Part shown: piece by piece, positions 45,104 through 55,067 of the stretch
Numbering within the stretch: position 1 is the stretch's first letter
Layout: every line of letters starts with the position of its first letter
Assembly (NCBI GenBank): GCA_009694245.1
Contig: SHVO01000001.1
Span: 19,139-83,138 of the forward strand
Reading direction: 5' to 3'
From: Rhodospirillaceae bacterium
Lineage (GTDB): Bacteria; Pseudomonadota; Alphaproteobacteria; Rhodospirillales; Rhodospirillaceae
Length of the DNA stretch: 64,000 nt
Notes under the pieces: model-generated
Seen by the model: the letters and a program-made list of their open reading frames with translations, nothing else
The model's database searches: none
What the model was told of the DNA's origin: nothing
Program-made: the position numbers and the translations under genes

Positions 45104-45946
45104 ATGCGCCGGCATTTGAGCGTAGTCGCGGCGGCGATGATCATTGCCGCGCCCCTTACCTTTCACGGGAAGGCGCGCGCCGCCGATGTACTCCCCTATG
45201 AAGCGATCTACGCGCTACGCCTCACGCATGCCAGTTCATCCGGCGGGCCGCGGGCCGCGGTTGGTATTTATGAATCGCGTTTTATTGAAACCTGCGCGGG
45301 CTGGGACACGAAGTCGCACACGAGTTTAAGTCTGACCTTCAGCGACGGCGCGATCTTCACCAACGAGCGCTTCTTTTCGTCTCTGGAGGCCAAGAACGGC
45401 CGGGATTATTCCTTCGCGGTGTTGACGCTCAAGAACGGTAAGTCAGTCGAAGCCTACAAGGGCACGGCGACGTTGGCGAAACGTGGCGGGCGAGCAAGAT
45501 ATGAATTGCCGACGCAAGAGGGCGAGAAGCGGGGCCACATCATTTCGCTGGTGCTGCCGCAAGGTACGCTATTTCCGGCGGCCCACTCCCTGGCCCTGTT
45601 GGGTTCGGCCGAGCAAGGCACGCCGATGTTCCGCAGAGTTGTCTTTAGCGGTTCCTCGTCGGTCGGACCGCGCGTTCTGTCGATCGCCATCGGCCCGCCT
45701 CTGGCGGCGGGACAGTCCAAGGCCGCCGAGATAGATCGTGCGCTGCTGGATATGCCGTCATGGCGGATGAGCTCGGCCTATTTCAATCTCTTTGAGAAGC
45801 GCGATATCCCGAATTTTGAGGTGTTCTCAAGACTCTCAAAATCGGGAGTCACCGAGTCATTTGAACAAGCCTTCCGTGATTTCACCGTGTCGGCCACCTT
45901 GCAGCGCCTGCGCCGGCTTGATCGTCCGGTGTGCACAACGCCCTAG
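45104..45946 (+). CDS. EipB-like (DUF1849) periplasmic envelope protein, second copy
   Basis: A 280-residue paralogue of the preceding protein. Signal peptide MRRHLSVVAAAMIIAAPLTFHGKARA, then LPYEAIYALRLTHASSSGGPRAAVGIYESRFIETCAGWDTKSHTSLSLTF, and the C-terminal LDRPVCTTP with the second cysteine. Layout and cysteine spacing match the first copy, but sequence identity appears low, so the duplication is old. The start is supported by GGGGGGAGGGAG upstream. Its stop lies at the edge of a strong hairpin. Confidence 0.82.
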   Translation: MRRHLSVVAAAMIIAAPLTFHGKARAADVLPYEAIYALRLTHASSSGGPRAAVGIYESRFIETCAGWDTKSHTSLSLTFSDGAIFTNERFFSSLEAKNGRDYSFAVLTLKNGKSVEAYKGTATLAKRGGRARYELPTQEGEKRGHIISLVLPQGTLFPAAHSLALLGSAEQGTPMFRRVVFSGSSSVGPRVLSIAIGPPLAAGQSKAAEIDRALLDMPSWRMSSAYFNLFEKRDIPNFEVFSRLSKSGVTESFEQAFRDFTVSATLQRLRRLDRPVCTTP

Positions 45947-45997
45947 TGATGCGAACCAAACGCCTGATTCCTAATCATTGTGTTTGGTTCGCACCAC
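45946..45997. repeat. Strong composite hairpin between convergent genes
   Basis: Arms gtgatgcgaaccaaac and gtttggttcgcaccac pair over 16 positions with one mismatch. Inside them TGATT and AATCA pair around the loop cct. It overlaps the last base of the upstream stop and lies 15 bp from the end of the ROK kinase gene. It may be a bidirectional terminator, but it lacks a U-run; a mobile palindromic element is equally possible. Confidence 0.65.
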
Positions 45998-46011
45998 AAC
46001 ACATCGAACCG

Positions 46012-46932
46012 TTAGGGCCACAGCCATGCAGCCCCGCGCACGCCGCCGGCATCCCCGTGACGCGGCCGCGCGAGTTTTGTGACCGCAGTGTCGGAAAACA
46101 CGTAGGCCGGCCACAGCTTAGGCACGTCCGTATAAAGCCGCGCGATCTGCGAAAGTCCGCCGCCGAGGACGATCACATGGGGATCAATCACATTGATGAT
46201 AGTGGCGGACGCGCGCGCGAAGCGGTCGAGGTAACGCCCGATCGCCGCGCTGGCCTTGGCATCCCCAGCTTCACTACGGCTGGCAATTTCGGCGGCGGTC
46301 GCGGTCTCGCCGGTCGCCGCGGCAAAATCCCTGCTGAGCCCGGTGCCTGAAATGTAGGTTTCGTTGCAGCCCTTGAGGCCGCAATAGCAGTCGGGTCCCG
46401 GGATCTCATCGGCCCGCGGCCAGGGCAACGGGTTGTGGCCCCACTCCCCGGTTATGGCGTTGGGGCCGCGCACCAGTTTCTTGTCGATGACCAGCCCGCC
46501 TCCGGCGCCGGTTCCAAGGACGGCGCCAAAGACAATTGCGTCGTCCGCGCCGGCACCGTCCACGGCTTCGGACAAGGCAAAACAATCGGCGTCGTTTGCC
46601 AGCCGCACAGGTCGACTCAACGCCTCGGCGAGGTCGCGGTCTAGGGAATGGCCAATCAGGCAAAGGGAGTTGGCATTCTTGATAAGCCCAGTGGCCGGCG
46701 AGACCGTTCCAGGAATGCCTAAGCCGACGGAGGCCTTTTGCCCACCCGCAAGATTATGCGTTACCGAATCGGCCGCCGCGACCAGAGCCGCGATCGTTCG
46801 CACCGTCGCCTGATAGTCGCCCGCGGGTGTGGCCGCCCGGTGGCGGAATCTCTGTAGGCCCTCGCGATCAAAGGCCGCGACCTCGATCTTCGATCCGCCG
46901 AGATCCACGCCGACACGAATGTTCGCGCTCAC
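46012..46932 (-). CDS. ROK-family sugar kinase
   Basis: A 306-residue ROK kinase. It has an N-terminal ATP loop RVGVDLGGSKIEVAAF, LGIPGTVSPATGLIKNANS, catalytic NDADCFALSEA (Asp), GTGAGGGLVIDKKLVRG, the GEWGHNPLPWP histidine and the zinc motif CYCGLKGCNETYISG. The sequence pattern resembles bacterial fructokinase or N-acetylglucosamine kinase; the sugar cannot be settled here. No helix-turn-helix is present, so it is an enzyme and not a ROK repressor. It is divergent from the MBL hydrolase gene. Confidence 0.9.
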   Translation of the reverse strand: MSANIRVGVDLGGSKIEVAAFDREGLQRFRHRAATPAGDYQATVRTIAALVAAADSVTHNLAGGQKASVGLGIPGTVSPATGLIKNANSLCLIGHSLDRDLAEALSRPVRLANDADCFALSEAVDGAGADDAIVFGAVLGTGAGGGLVIDKKLVRGPNAITGEWGHNPLPWPRADEIPGPDCYCGLKGCNETYISGTGLSRDFAAATGETATAAEIASRSEAGDAKASAAIGRYLDRFARASATIINVIDPHVIVLGGGLSQIARLYTDVPKLWPAYVFSDTAVTKLARPRHGDAGGVRGAAWLWP

Positions 46933-47056
46933 GCTTGTGGCCCCCGGACTGCATGGCCGCTATGCAAAATACCGGCCTCGGCGAAGAATATATTGTTCTC
47001 GACGCGGACAAAACACTATATGAGCTACGGGTACATTCTATAAGACTCAAGACGCC

Positions 47057-48133
47057 ATGACCGAGCGGCCTCGACGCCCCCTTAATAAGGACAACGACGC
47101 GCTGCGCTTTCCCTTCGCGGAGGCGCCCGCGCCGGGAACCGTCTTTGATGTGGCGCCCGGCGTGAAGTGGCTGCGCATGCCATTGCCTTTCGCACTCAAC
47201 CACATAAACCTGTGGGTACTCGACGACGGCGATGGCTGGACACTCGTGGACACCGGAATCAATTCCGCAGACACCCGCGAACTATGGACGGTGCTATTTG
47301 CCGGCCCGCTCAAAGACAAGCCCGTCAAACGAATCCTCTGCACGCATTTTCATCCCGACCACCTTGGCCTCGCCGGCTGGCTTGTAGGGACGCATGGCGT
47401 GCCCCTCTGGATCACCCGTGAGGAGATTGAAGCGGCGCGCTACAACCTCGCGCTAACCAGTGATATCGCGGTACCCTTGGCTTCGCGGCTTTATACGCAG
47501 GCGGGCCTTGAAAGCGCGCTGCCGGCGATGTTGGCGGCGCGCGGCGACGGCTACAAGGGCAGGGTGTCGGCCTTGCCCGAGACGTATATTGCCCTCGATC
47601 CGACAAGACCCGTGCAAGCGGCCGGCACCACCTGGAGCATTGTCGTAGGCGAGGGGCACTCGCCGCAACTCGCTGCCCTCTATGCCCCGTCGCGCAGAGT
47701 CCTGATTTCCGGCGACCAGGTGCTGCCCGGCATCTCGCCCAATGTCAGCGTTCGTGATTCCCTACCCGACAGCAATCCGTTGAAGGATTTTCTCGAAAGC
47801 CTCATGCGCTTTCGCGCGTTACCCAACGACACGCTGGTGCTGCCTTCTCACAAAATGCCGTTCTATGGATTGCACGAACGAGTCGATCAGCTCATTGGTC
47901 ACCACCATGACCGCCTGGGCGTCGCGCGGGCTGCCTGCGCGAACGGCGCCACCGCACGCGACGTTATGCAGGCAATGTTCAATCGCGATTTTGACGCTCA
48001 ACAGCTCGCATTTGCCTTGGGAGAAACGCTGGCGCACCTCAATTATCTTATTGTCAACGGCGAAATCCTACGCGAAGAGACGCCCGCGGGTGTTGATCGC
48101 TACCGAGCGATCTCGTCCGCGGCGGCGGCCTAA
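47057..48133 (+). CDS. MBL-fold metallo-hydrolase
   Basis: A 358-residue metallo-beta-lactamase-fold protein. The metal motif HxHxDH is in ILCTHFHPDHLGLAGWL near residue 98; other metal ligands are probably in VGEGHSPQ and ISGDQVLPG. About 80 C-terminal residues form a winged-helix-like domain (RVDQLIGHHHDRLGVARAACANGATARDVMQAMF), as in LACTB2-type hydrolases. No signal peptide. The substrate is unknown. The start is the ATG at 47057. Confidence 0.88.
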   Translation: MTERPRRPLNKDNDALRFPFAEAPAPGTVFDVAPGVKWLRMPLPFALNHINLWVLDDGDGWTLVDTGINSADTRELWTVLFAGPLKDKPVKRILCTHFHPDHLGLAGWLVGTHGVPLWITREEIEAARYNLALTSDIAVPLASRLYTQAGLESALPAMLAARGDGYKGRVSALPETYIALDPTRPVQAAGTTWSIVVGEGHSPQLAALYAPSRRVLISGDQVLPGISPNVSVRDSLPDSNPLKDFLESLMRFRALPNDTLVLPSHKMPFYGLHERVDQLIGHHHDRLGVARAACANGATARDVMQAMFNRDFDAQQLAFALGETLAHLNYLIVNGEILREETPAGVDRYRAISSAAAA

Positions 48134-48180
48134 CTTTGTAGTTCGATACCGTCGGCGCGGGCGGTCTGGTAGAATTATCC

Positions 48181-49110
48181 ATGACGACCCTGGTCCTCAG
48201 TCACGATAGCTACCTCACCCACGACACGGGTTCCCATCACCCGGAATGTCCCGACCGCTTGCGCAGCGTCCTGAAGGCGCTCGATCAATCGGCGCTCACC
48301 GGACTTATGCGCGAAGTTGCCCCGGAAGCCACGGTCGCCGAGGTCGCGCGCGCCCATCCCGGTGGCTATATCACTGACATTCTTGCGGCCATGCCGCGCG
48401 AGGGCCTGCGTTACCTGGACGGCGACACAGTGGTTTCGCCCGGCTCGGCCGAAGCCATGATGCGGGCCGCCGGTGCGGCGGTGCGCGCGGTCAACGCCGT
48501 GGCCGCCGGCGAGGCCGACAACGCTTTCTGCGCCGTGCGCCCGCCGGGCCACCATGCCGAGTCGACGCGGCCGATGGGATTCTGCCTGGTCAACAATGCC
48601 GCCGTCGCCGCGTTGCACGCACGCGCCGTCCACCACTGCCAACGCGTCGCGGTAATTGATTTCGATGTTCACCACGGCAACGGCACCCAGGAAATGTTCT
48701 GGAACGACGCCGAAGCCTTCTATGCCTCCACCCACCAGTTCCCGTTTTACCCGGGAACGGGGTCGCGCCAGGAGCGGGGCGGGCACAACAACGTGGTCAA
48801 CGTTCCCCTTGCGGCCGGCGATCGGGGTGACGTCTTCCGCGGCGGACTTCGGGACGAGATTTTGCCGGCGCTTACCGCCTTTCAGCCGGATTTTGTGATA
48901 ATTTCCGCCGGCTTCGACGCCCATAAGGATGACCCCTTGGGACAACTCAGACTGACGGAAACCGACTTTGCCTGGGCTACCACCGCGATCATGGACGTCG
49001 CCGATAACGTCTGCGGCGGACGGGTGGTATCGGTGCTCGAAGGCGGTTACAACCTGGATGCGCTGGCGGACTGCGTGACGGCACATGTGGAGACCTTGAA
49101 GGATCACTGA
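48181..49110 (+). CDS. Histone deacetylase-family (AcuC/HdaH-like) deacetylase
   Basis: A 309-residue zinc-dependent deacetylase of the arginase/deacetylase fold. Motifs: HDTGSHHPECPDRLRSVLKAL, AVRPPGHHAESTRPMGFCLVNNAAVAA near residue 120, VIDFDVHHGNGTQEMFWND (zinc ligands Asp and His), FYPGTGSRQERGG and IISAGFDAHKDDPLGQL. Bacterial members deacetylate acetyl-lysine, acetylpolyamines or acetylated small molecules; which one is open. xseB starts one base after its stop, so the gene heads an operon with xseB, ispA, dxs and tlyA. Confidence 0.93.
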   Translation: MTTLVLSHDSYLTHDTGSHHPECPDRLRSVLKALDQSALTGLMREVAPEATVAEVARAHPGGYITDILAAMPREGLRYLDGDTVVSPGSAEAMMRAAGAAVRAVNAVAAGEADNAFCAVRPPGHHAESTRPMGFCLVNNAAVAALHARAVHHCQRVAVIDFDVHHGNGTQEMFWNDAEAFYASTHQFPFYPGTGSRQERGGHNNVVNVPLAAGDRGDVFRGGLRDEILPALTAFQPDFVIISAGFDAHKDDPLGQLRLTETDFAWATTAIMDVADNVCGGRVVSVLEGGYNLDALADCVTAHVETLKDH

Positions 49111-49111
49111 A

Positions 49112-49366
49112 ATGGCCAAGACCCCAAATGATGTAGGCGCGGACATTGCCGCCCTAGGCTTCGAGGACGCCATGAAGGAATTGGAACGGATCGTGCGCGA
49201 CCTGGAAAGCGGTCAGGTCAAACTCGACGACGCCGTTAAGGCTTACGAACGTGGGGCGGCATTGAAGCGCCATTGCGAAGCCAAGCTGGCCGAGGCCCGC
49301 GCCAAGGTCGAAAAGATTACCGGCGTCGGCAAGAGCCTTGGATTGGAGCCGGTCGATCGTGAGTAA
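49112..49366 (+). CDS. xseB: Exodeoxyribonuclease VII small subunit
   Basis: An 84-residue XseB: GFEDAMKELERIVRDLESGQVKLDDAVKAYERGAALKRHCEAKLAEARAKVEKI, two helices that bind the large subunit XseA. The complex degrades single-stranded DNA. It starts one base after the hdaH-like stop and its end overlaps the ispA start by 8 bp. The large subunit is not in this window. Confidence 0.96.
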   Translation: MAKTPNDVGADIAALGFEDAMKELERIVRDLESGQVKLDDAVKAYERGAALKRHCEAKLAEARAKVEKITGVGKSLGLEPVDRE

Positions 49367-50288
49367 CGCCGCCACACGCGCGAATTCCACAACCGCTGTC
49401 ATGAGCGCTTTTCAAGCCGAACTGATTGCCGTTGCCGCCGCCGCCAACGCCGAACTGGACCGGCTCTTGCCGACGGTACCGGGCCCGGAGGGGCGTGTCG
49501 TCGAAGCCATGCGCTTCGCCGCCCTCGACGGCGGAAAACGCCTGCGGCCGTTTCTCGCGGTCGCTGCTGCCGATTTGTTCGATGTGCCGCGCGCGCGGTC
49601 GATGCGCGCCGCTGCGGCGGTGGAGATGGTGCATTGCTACTCGCTCGTACATGACGACCTTCCGGCCATGGATGACGATGATCTGCGCCGCGGCCGTCTA
49701 ACGGTCCACCGAAAATTCGACGAAGCCACGGCGATTCTCGCGGGCGATGCGCTTTTGACCGAAGCTTTCGCCGTGCTCGCCGATCCGCAAACGCATCCCG
49801 ACGGGGCCGTGCGCGCCAACCTTGTGGCTGAACTGGCGCGCGCTTCAGGGGCATCGGGCATGGTCGGCGGCCAGATGATCGACCTCCTGGCGGCGTCGCT
49901 TACCATGGACGACGCGGGGCTGAAGCGGCTCCAGAATCTCAAGACCGGCTGCATCATTGCCGCCGCCTGCCGCATGGGTGCGGTGCTGGCGGGGGCCCCT
50001 GGCTCAACGGTGGAAATTCTCGGTCGCTACGGCATGGATTTGGGCCTGGCCTTTCAGATCGCCGACGACGTCCTCGACGCCGAATCCACCGCCGCCGAAA
50101 CCGGCAAGGCCACCGGGAAGGACGCGGCTGCCGGCAAGGCGACCTTTGTTTCCCGCGTCGGCCTTGAAGGCGCGAAAACCCTCGCTAAAACGCTTGCGAA
50201 TCAAGCCACTAACCATTTGATTTCATTTGGGGATAGGGCCGATCTCCTTCGCGAGGCAGCAGGGTTCGCGGTGACACGGCGCACCTGA
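49359..50288 (+). CDS. ispA: Farnesyl/geranyl diphosphate synthase
   Basis: A 309-residue trans-prenyltransferase that condenses IPP with DMAPP and GPP. It has the first aspartate-rich motif DDLPAMDDDDLRRGRLTVHR near residue 100 and the second FQIADDVLDAES near residue 235; GDALLTEAFAVL and KTGCIIAAACRMGA are also typical. The start is a GTG at 49359 overlapping xseB, with GGAG nine bases upstream; an ATG at 49401 lacks a ribosome-binding site. FPP from this enzyme feeds quinone and undecaprenyl synthesis. Confidence 0.95.
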   Translation: MSNAATRANSTTAVMSAFQAELIAVAAAANAELDRLLPTVPGPEGRVVEAMRFAALDGGKRLRPFLAVAAADLFDVPRARSMRAAAAVEMVHCYSLVHDDLPAMDDDDLRRGRLTVHRKFDEATAILAGDALLTEAFAVLADPQTHPDGAVRANLVAELARASGASGMVGGQMIDLLAASLTMDDAGLKRLQNLKTGCIIAAACRMGAVLAGAPGSTVEILGRYGMDLGLAFQIADDVLDAESTAAETGKATGKDAAAGKATFVSRVGLEGAKTLAKTLANQATNHLISFGDRADLLREAAGFAVTRRT

Positions 50289-50347
50289 TACAGTTACGGC
50301 TGATCTGTTAACTTCCGAGCCGGATCTACGATCCAGGGACGACTGCC

Positions 50348-52297
50348 TTGACCTTACCCACAGATCCATCCGCGCCGCATACGCCACTGCTCGATCGCGT
50401 TTCGCGGCCCGCGGATTTACGCAATCTCAGCCTTGAGCAACTGACGCAGTTAGCCGCAGAACTGCGCGCGGAAACCATCCACAGCGTTTCCCGTACCGGC
50501 GGGCATTTGGGCGCCGGGCTCGGTGTGGTGGAACTGACCGTCGCCATCCATCACGTTTTTGACACGCCGGGCGACCGCCTGATCTGGGACGTGGGCCATC
50601 AATGTTACCCACATAAGATTCTTACCGGGCGGCGTAACCGCATGGCGACCATCCGTCAAAAAGATGGACTGTCCGGTTTCACGTTGCGCACGGAGAGCGA
50701 ATTCGATCCATTTGGCGCAGGCCATAGCTCAACGTCGATCTCCGCCGGGTTGGGCATGGCGGTGGCGCGCGACTACGCCGGCGACGACAACCACGTGATC
50801 GCCGTCATCGGCGACGGCAGCATGAGCGCCGGCATGGCCTACGAAGCCATGAACAACGCCGGTGCGCTCAAGAGCCGCCTGATCGTCATCCTCAACGATA
50901 ACGATATGTCGATCGCGCCGCCGGTGGGCGCCATGAGCGCTTATCTTTCGCGCCTCCTTTCGTCGAAATCTTACCTGAACATCCGCCAGGCGCTGAAGCA
51001 GATCGCTTCGTATTTCCCGAAACCCATTGAACTTGCCGCCAAGCGCGTCGAGGAATACACGCGCGGCATGGTGACGGGCGGCACGCTGTTCGAGGAAATG
51101 GGGCTGTACTATGTCGGGCCGATCGACGGCCACCGCATCGAACATCTGGTGCCGGTCTTGCGCAACATTCGGGACAGCGAAGCCAAGGGACCCTTTCTGA
51201 TTCACGTCGTGACTCAGAAGGGCCATGGCTACGCGCCCGCCGAAGCCTCCACCGACAAGTACCACGGCGTCACCAAGTTCGACGTGGTTTCGGGCACCCA
51301 AGCCAAAGCCGCCGTCAAGGCGCCGTCCTATACCGGCGTATTCGCCAAGGCGTTAATCGCCGAGGCCGAGGCCGACAGTAAGATTATCGCGATCACCGCC
51401 GCGATGCCGAGCGGCACCGGCCTCGACAAGTTCGGTGAAAAATTTCCTAAGCGCTGTTTCGATGTCGGCATTGCGGAGCAACATGCCGTAACCTTCGCGG
51501 GCGGCTTGGCGACCGAAGGCTATAAACCGTTCTGCGCGATCTATTCCACTTTCCTGCAACGCGCCTATGATCAGGTGGTGCACGACATCGCCGTTCAGAA
51601 TTTGCCGGTGCGCTTCGCCGTCGACCGCGCTGGCTATGTCGGAGCCGATGGCGCTACCCATCAGGGCTCTTTCGATCTCGCCTACCTTGGCTGTTTGCCC
51701 AACTTCACCATTATGGCCCCGGCCGACGAAGTGGAGTTGATGCATATGGTCGCAACGGCCGCGGCCCACAATACCGGCCCTATCGCCTTACGTTATCCGC
51801 GCGGTGAAGGTGTGGGCCTGGAGTTGCCCGCGCGCGGCACAGCCTTGACCATCGGTAAGGGCCGCATTGTTCGCGAGGGTACAACCATCGCCTTGCTCAG
51901 TCTGGGCACGCGCCTGGCCGAATGCCTCAAGGCGGCCGACGAGTTAGCCGCCCGCGGACTTTCCACGACCGTCGCCGATGCGCGCTTCGTCAAACCCCTG
52001 GATACCGAGTTGATCAACCGCCTCGCTGACAATTACGAGGTCGTGCTGACGGTGGAAGAGGGCGCCGCCGGCGGCTTCGGCGCCGCCGTCCTCCAGCACC
52101 TCGCCGGTAGTGGCCGTTTGGACAAGGGCCTGCGCATCCGCAGCCTGACAATGCCCGATGCATTCTTTGAACACATGAAGCCCGAGGACCAGCTTCTGGC
52201 GGCGGGCCTTACCGCCCCCGGTATTGTCGCCGCGGCCCTGGAGGCCTTAGGCATTGAGGCAGGCGAACTTGGCAGTGAAAAGCCCGTCCGGGCCTGA
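50348..52297 (+). CDS. dxs: 1-deoxy-D-xylulose-5-phosphate synthase
   Basis: A 649-residue thiamine diphosphate enzyme joining pyruvate and glyceraldehyde 3-phosphate, the first step of the MEP isoprenoid pathway. Motifs: [38 protein letters not shown], the ThDP motif [18 protein letters not shown] near residue 155, [17 protein letters not shown] and RYPRGEGVG. The start is a TTG at 50348. With ispA it supplies precursors to downstream prenyl products; tlyA follows after 12 bp. Confidence 0.97.
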   Translation: MTLPTDPSAPHTPLLDRVSRPADLRNLSLEQLTQLAAELRAETIHSVSRTGGHLGAGLGVVELTVAIHHVFDTPGDRLIWDVGHQCYPHKILTGRRNRMATIRQKDGLSGFTLRTESEFDPFGAGHSSTSISAGLGMAVARDYAGDDNHVIAVIGDGSMSAGMAYEAMNNAGALKSRLIVILNDNDMSIAPPVGAMSAYLSRLLSSKSYLNIRQALKQIASYFPKPIELAAKRVEEYTRGMVTGGTLFEEMGLYYVGPIDGHRIEHLVPVLRNIRDSEAKGPFLIHVVTQKGHGYAPAEASTDKYHGVTKFDVVSGTQAKAAVKAPSYTGVFAKALIAEAEADSKIIAITAAMPSGTGLDKFGEKFPKRCFDVGIAEQHAVTFAGGLATEGYKPFCAIYSTFLQRAYDQVVHDIAVQNLPVRFAVDRAGYVGADGATHQGSFDLAYLGCLPNFTIMAPADEVELMHMVATAAAHNTGPIALRYPRGEGVGLELPARGTALTIGKGRIVREGTTIALLSLGTRLAECLKAADELAARGLSTTVADARFVKPLDTELINRLADNYEVVLTVEEGAAGGFGAAVLQHLAGSGRLDKGLRIRSLTMPDAFFEHMKPEDQLLAAGLTAPGIVAAALEALGIEAGELGSEKPVRA

Positions 52298-52309
52298 GCT
52301 GCTCTTCCC

Positions 52310-53053
52310 GTGAAGCCGCCAAAAATCCGTCTGGACGAGCTTTTGGTCGAGCGCAGCCTCGCCGAAAATCCGGCTCAGGCGCTGGCGATGGTCATGGCCG
52401 GGTTAGTCTTCAGCGGCGAGCAAAAACTTACCTCGGCGGGCGCCAAGGTCAGCGCCGACTTGCCGCTGCTCGTCCGGGGCGCGGAACATCCGTGGGTGTC
52501 ACGCGGCGGCCTGAAACTGGCCCACGGCCTTGCGCACTTCGCCTTCGATGCCAAAGACCGAATCTGTCTCGATCTCGGTGCCTCGACGGGTGGTTTTAGC
52601 GACGTGTTGCTGACCCACGGCGCGGCCAAGGTTTATGCCGTCGACGTCGGTTACGGGCAGCTCGCGCACAAACTGCGCATTGATCCGCGCGTGGTCGTGC
52701 TGGAGCGCACCAATGCGCGCGCGATCGATCGTGTCACGATACCTGACAGCGTTTCCGCCGTCGTTTGCGACGCGAGCTTCATCGGATTGCGGACGATCCT
52801 GCCGGCCGCTCTGGCACTGGCGGCACCCGGGGCGTGGTTGATCGCGCTGATCAAACCGCAGTTTGAAGTCGGCAAGGGCCATGTCGGCGCGAAGGGCGTG
52901 GTGCGCGACCCAACGCTTCACGCCGAGGTCTGCGATACCATTACCGCCTGGATGAATGATCAGCCGGGCTGGCGAGTTGTCGGCGTGACGCAAAGTCCGA
53001 TCACGGGTCCCGAAGGCAACGTCGAGTTCCTGATGGGGGCGGTTAGGGACTAG
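52310..53053 (+). CDS. tlyA: TlyA-family rRNA (cytidine-2'-O)-methyltransferase
   Basis: A 247-residue protein. An S4 RNA-binding domain at residues 1-65 (KIRLDELLVERSLAENPAQALAMVMAGLVFSGEQK) precedes an RrmJ/FtsJ-like methyltransferase: YPWVSRGG-type segment HPWVSRGGLKLAHGL, CLDLGASTGGFSDVLLTHGA, YAVDVGYGQLAHKLR, and ALIKPQFEVGKG. Known TlyA enzymes methylate ribose 2'-OH in 16S and/or 23S rRNA; the old name 'hemolysin' is not supported. The start is a GTG at 52310, 12 bp after dxs. Confidence 0.93.
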   Translation: MKPPKIRLDELLVERSLAENPAQALAMVMAGLVFSGEQKLTSAGAKVSADLPLLVRGAEHPWVSRGGLKLAHGLAHFAFDAKDRICLDLGASTGGFSDVLLTHGAAKVYAVDVGYGQLAHKLRIDPRVVVLERTNARAIDRVTIPDSVSAVVCDASFIGLRTILPAALALAAPGAWLIALIKPQFEVGKGHVGAKGVVRDPTLHAEVCDTITAWMNDQPGWRVVGVTQSPITGPEGNVEFLMGAVRD

Positions 53054-53130
53054 GCAGCAAGACTTTTCTCATTTGCGTGCAGTTTTCGCCAATGCTGACA
53101 AGTTCATACTCCATAAAATCAACTGAGCAG

Positions 53131-54915
53131 CTACTTCGCTACCACCGGTGCCATCAAAAGCTGCGGACCGCGCGCCGCGGCGGACTCAAACTGTTCCATC
53201 AGGGGCGCGACCACCTTGGCAAACCACGCCGCCGCGCGGAAGAAACTCTCAACGTCTTCCGGGGCATCGTTGGCGCCGAAATATTTGAAGATGTCCCACC
53301 AGCCTTCTTTCTCGTCGGAGAACTTCACCAATCGCAGCCGATCCTGCGGCTGGAGGCCAATCCGGGTCTTGGTATAATCGAGCGCCTTCAGAAACCCGCC
53401 CAATTCGTCAACCAAACCGGCGCCCACGGCATCGGCGCCGCTCCACACTCGGCCGCGCGCGACTTTGTCGATCTCGGCGACGGTTTTGTTGCGCCCCTGG
53501 GCCGCCTTGCCGGTGAAGTCGGCGTAGGTCGCATCGAGCATCCGGTTCAGGCGTTCGATGTCTTTCGGCGAAAAATCTGTTGTCGCGCTGAACATGCCAG
53601 CCGAATCGCCAAAGGTAATGCGCTCGCGATTGATATCGAGCTTGGCGAGCGCGTCGCCCACGACCATCTTGCCGGTGAACACGCCGATGGAGCCGGTGAC
53701 GGTGGCGGGGGACGCGAAAATCCGGTCGGCCGGCATGGCGATGAAATAGCCGCCCGAGGCCGCGGTATCGCCCATACTGACGATCACCGGCTTACCCTTT
53801 GCCTTGGCGCGCACGATCTCGCGCCAGATGGTGTCGGAAGCGGCGTACGATCCGCCGGGACTGTCGATGCGCAGGAGGATGGCATTGATCTTGCCGTCGT
53901 CGGCGGCGCGGCGGACGGTTTTCGCCATCGAATCGGCATGGATGCCTAGTTCGCCGGAGAAGGGGCTGTCCTCGCCGCGGCGGTCGATTTCACCGACGGC
54001 ATGAATCACCGCGACGCGCCTGCGCGCCGCCGCCGCGCCGGGCACTGGCAGCGAAACGTAGCGGTCGAGGTTCATCTCCTCGGCGCCTGGGAGCTGCTTT
54101 TTCAAAGCCTCGTCGAATTCATCGCGATACCCGAGGTGATCGACAAGCTTCCTGTCGAGGGCCTCCGTGGCCAGTTGCGGCCCCTCATCGATCACAGCCC
54201 TGACCGCATCGGCGCTGATCTTGCGGTCGGCGGCGATGCCCGCCACCATTTGCTCGAACCAGGACCCGAGCAGCGCGCGGGTTTCCTCGCGGTTGGCTTC
54301 GGACATGCCGGTGTTGGTGAAGGTCTCGGGAGCGCTTTTGTACTCGCCGCGCGCCACGAAACTGCCTTTGACTCCGAAACGCGCGAGGAAAGTCTTTAGG
54401 AAGAATCCTTCCGTACCAATTCCCGCGATGCCGACGGTCGCCGAGGGTTGCACCCAGATATCGCCGAAGGCCGCCGCCAGGTAGTAAGTTGGAAGGGCGC
54501 CTTCGCCTTCGCCCATGGTCTCCGAAAAAAGTAGCGCGGGTTTTCCGGCGGCGCGGAATTCCGCGACCACGTCGCGAATTTCCTGGCTTTGCGCGAGGCC
54601 CAGGCTGGGATTGCTCAAGGTGGCTTTGATCGCGACCACGCGGGGATCGTCCTTGGCTTTGCGGATGGCAACGACAGCGTCGGGCAAAGTCGTCGCCGCG
54701 CGCAGGTTGAAGCCCTCAAGGCGCGGGCCACCAGGTCCTTCCACCAAGTTCTTGTCCAAGTCGAGTGTCAGCACGATCTTGTCGGGGACCGCGCTAACGG
54801 GCCGGCGCATGCCGTCGAGGTTGGAAGCCATATAAATCAGGCCGACAAAGACGGCGACCGACAGGAGACCGATACCCGAAAACAGGCCCAGCAGAATAAA
54901 GCTGAAAGTACGCAT
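53131..54915 (-). CDS. sppA: Signal peptide peptidase SppA (long, 67-kDa type)
   Basis: A 594-residue membrane-anchored serine protease that degrades cleaved signal peptides. One N-terminal membrane helix (FSFILLGLFSGIGLLSVAVFVGLIYMA) precedes two tandem ClpP-fold domains. The catalytic Lys lies in the first (ARGEYKSAPETFT, near 191) and the Ser in the second (GDTAASGGYFIAM, near 383), the arrangement of Escherichia coli SppA. Length is normal. It is convergent with tlyA and lies downstream of aroC on the same strand. Confidence 0.95.
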   Translation of the reverse strand: MRTFSFILLGLFSGIGLLSVAVFVGLIYMASNLDGMRRPVSAVPDKIVLTLDLDKNLVEGPGGPRLEGFNLRAATTLPDAVVAIRKAKDDPRVVAIKATLSNPSLGLAQSQEIRDVVAEFRAAGKPALLFSETMGEGEGALPTYYLAAAFGDIWVQPSATVGIAGIGTEGFFLKTFLARFGVKGSFVARGEYKSAPETFTNTGMSEANREETRALLGSWFEQMVAGIAADRKISADAVRAVIDEGPQLATEALDRKLVDHLGYRDEFDEALKKQLPGAEEMNLDRYVSLPVPGAAAARRRVAVIHAVGEIDRRGEDSPFSGELGIHADSMAKTVRRAADDGKINAILLRIDSPGGSYAASDTIWREIVRAKAKGKPVIVSMGDTAASGGYFIAMPADRIFASPATVTGSIGVFTGKMVVGDALAKLDINRERITFGDSAGMFSATTDFSPKDIERLNRMLDATYADFTGKAAQGRNKTVAEIDKVARGRVWSGADAVGAGLVDELGGFLKALDYTKTRIGLQPQDRLRLVKFSDEKEGWWDIFKYFGANDAPEDVESFFRAAAWFAKVVAPLMEQFESAAARGPQLLMAPVVAK

Positions 54916-55067
54916 GTTAGGAATCCTCCTGCCGCCGGACTTGGGTCCCGACTAGCCGCTAGTCGCTAGACCCTTTCCCGGTTCGCTTGAATCGGGAAGG
55001 GGTCCAGATTCATATGAATAACGCGCTTCTGTCGGAAAACCGGACGCCCATTTTTCCGGGAGGCGCG

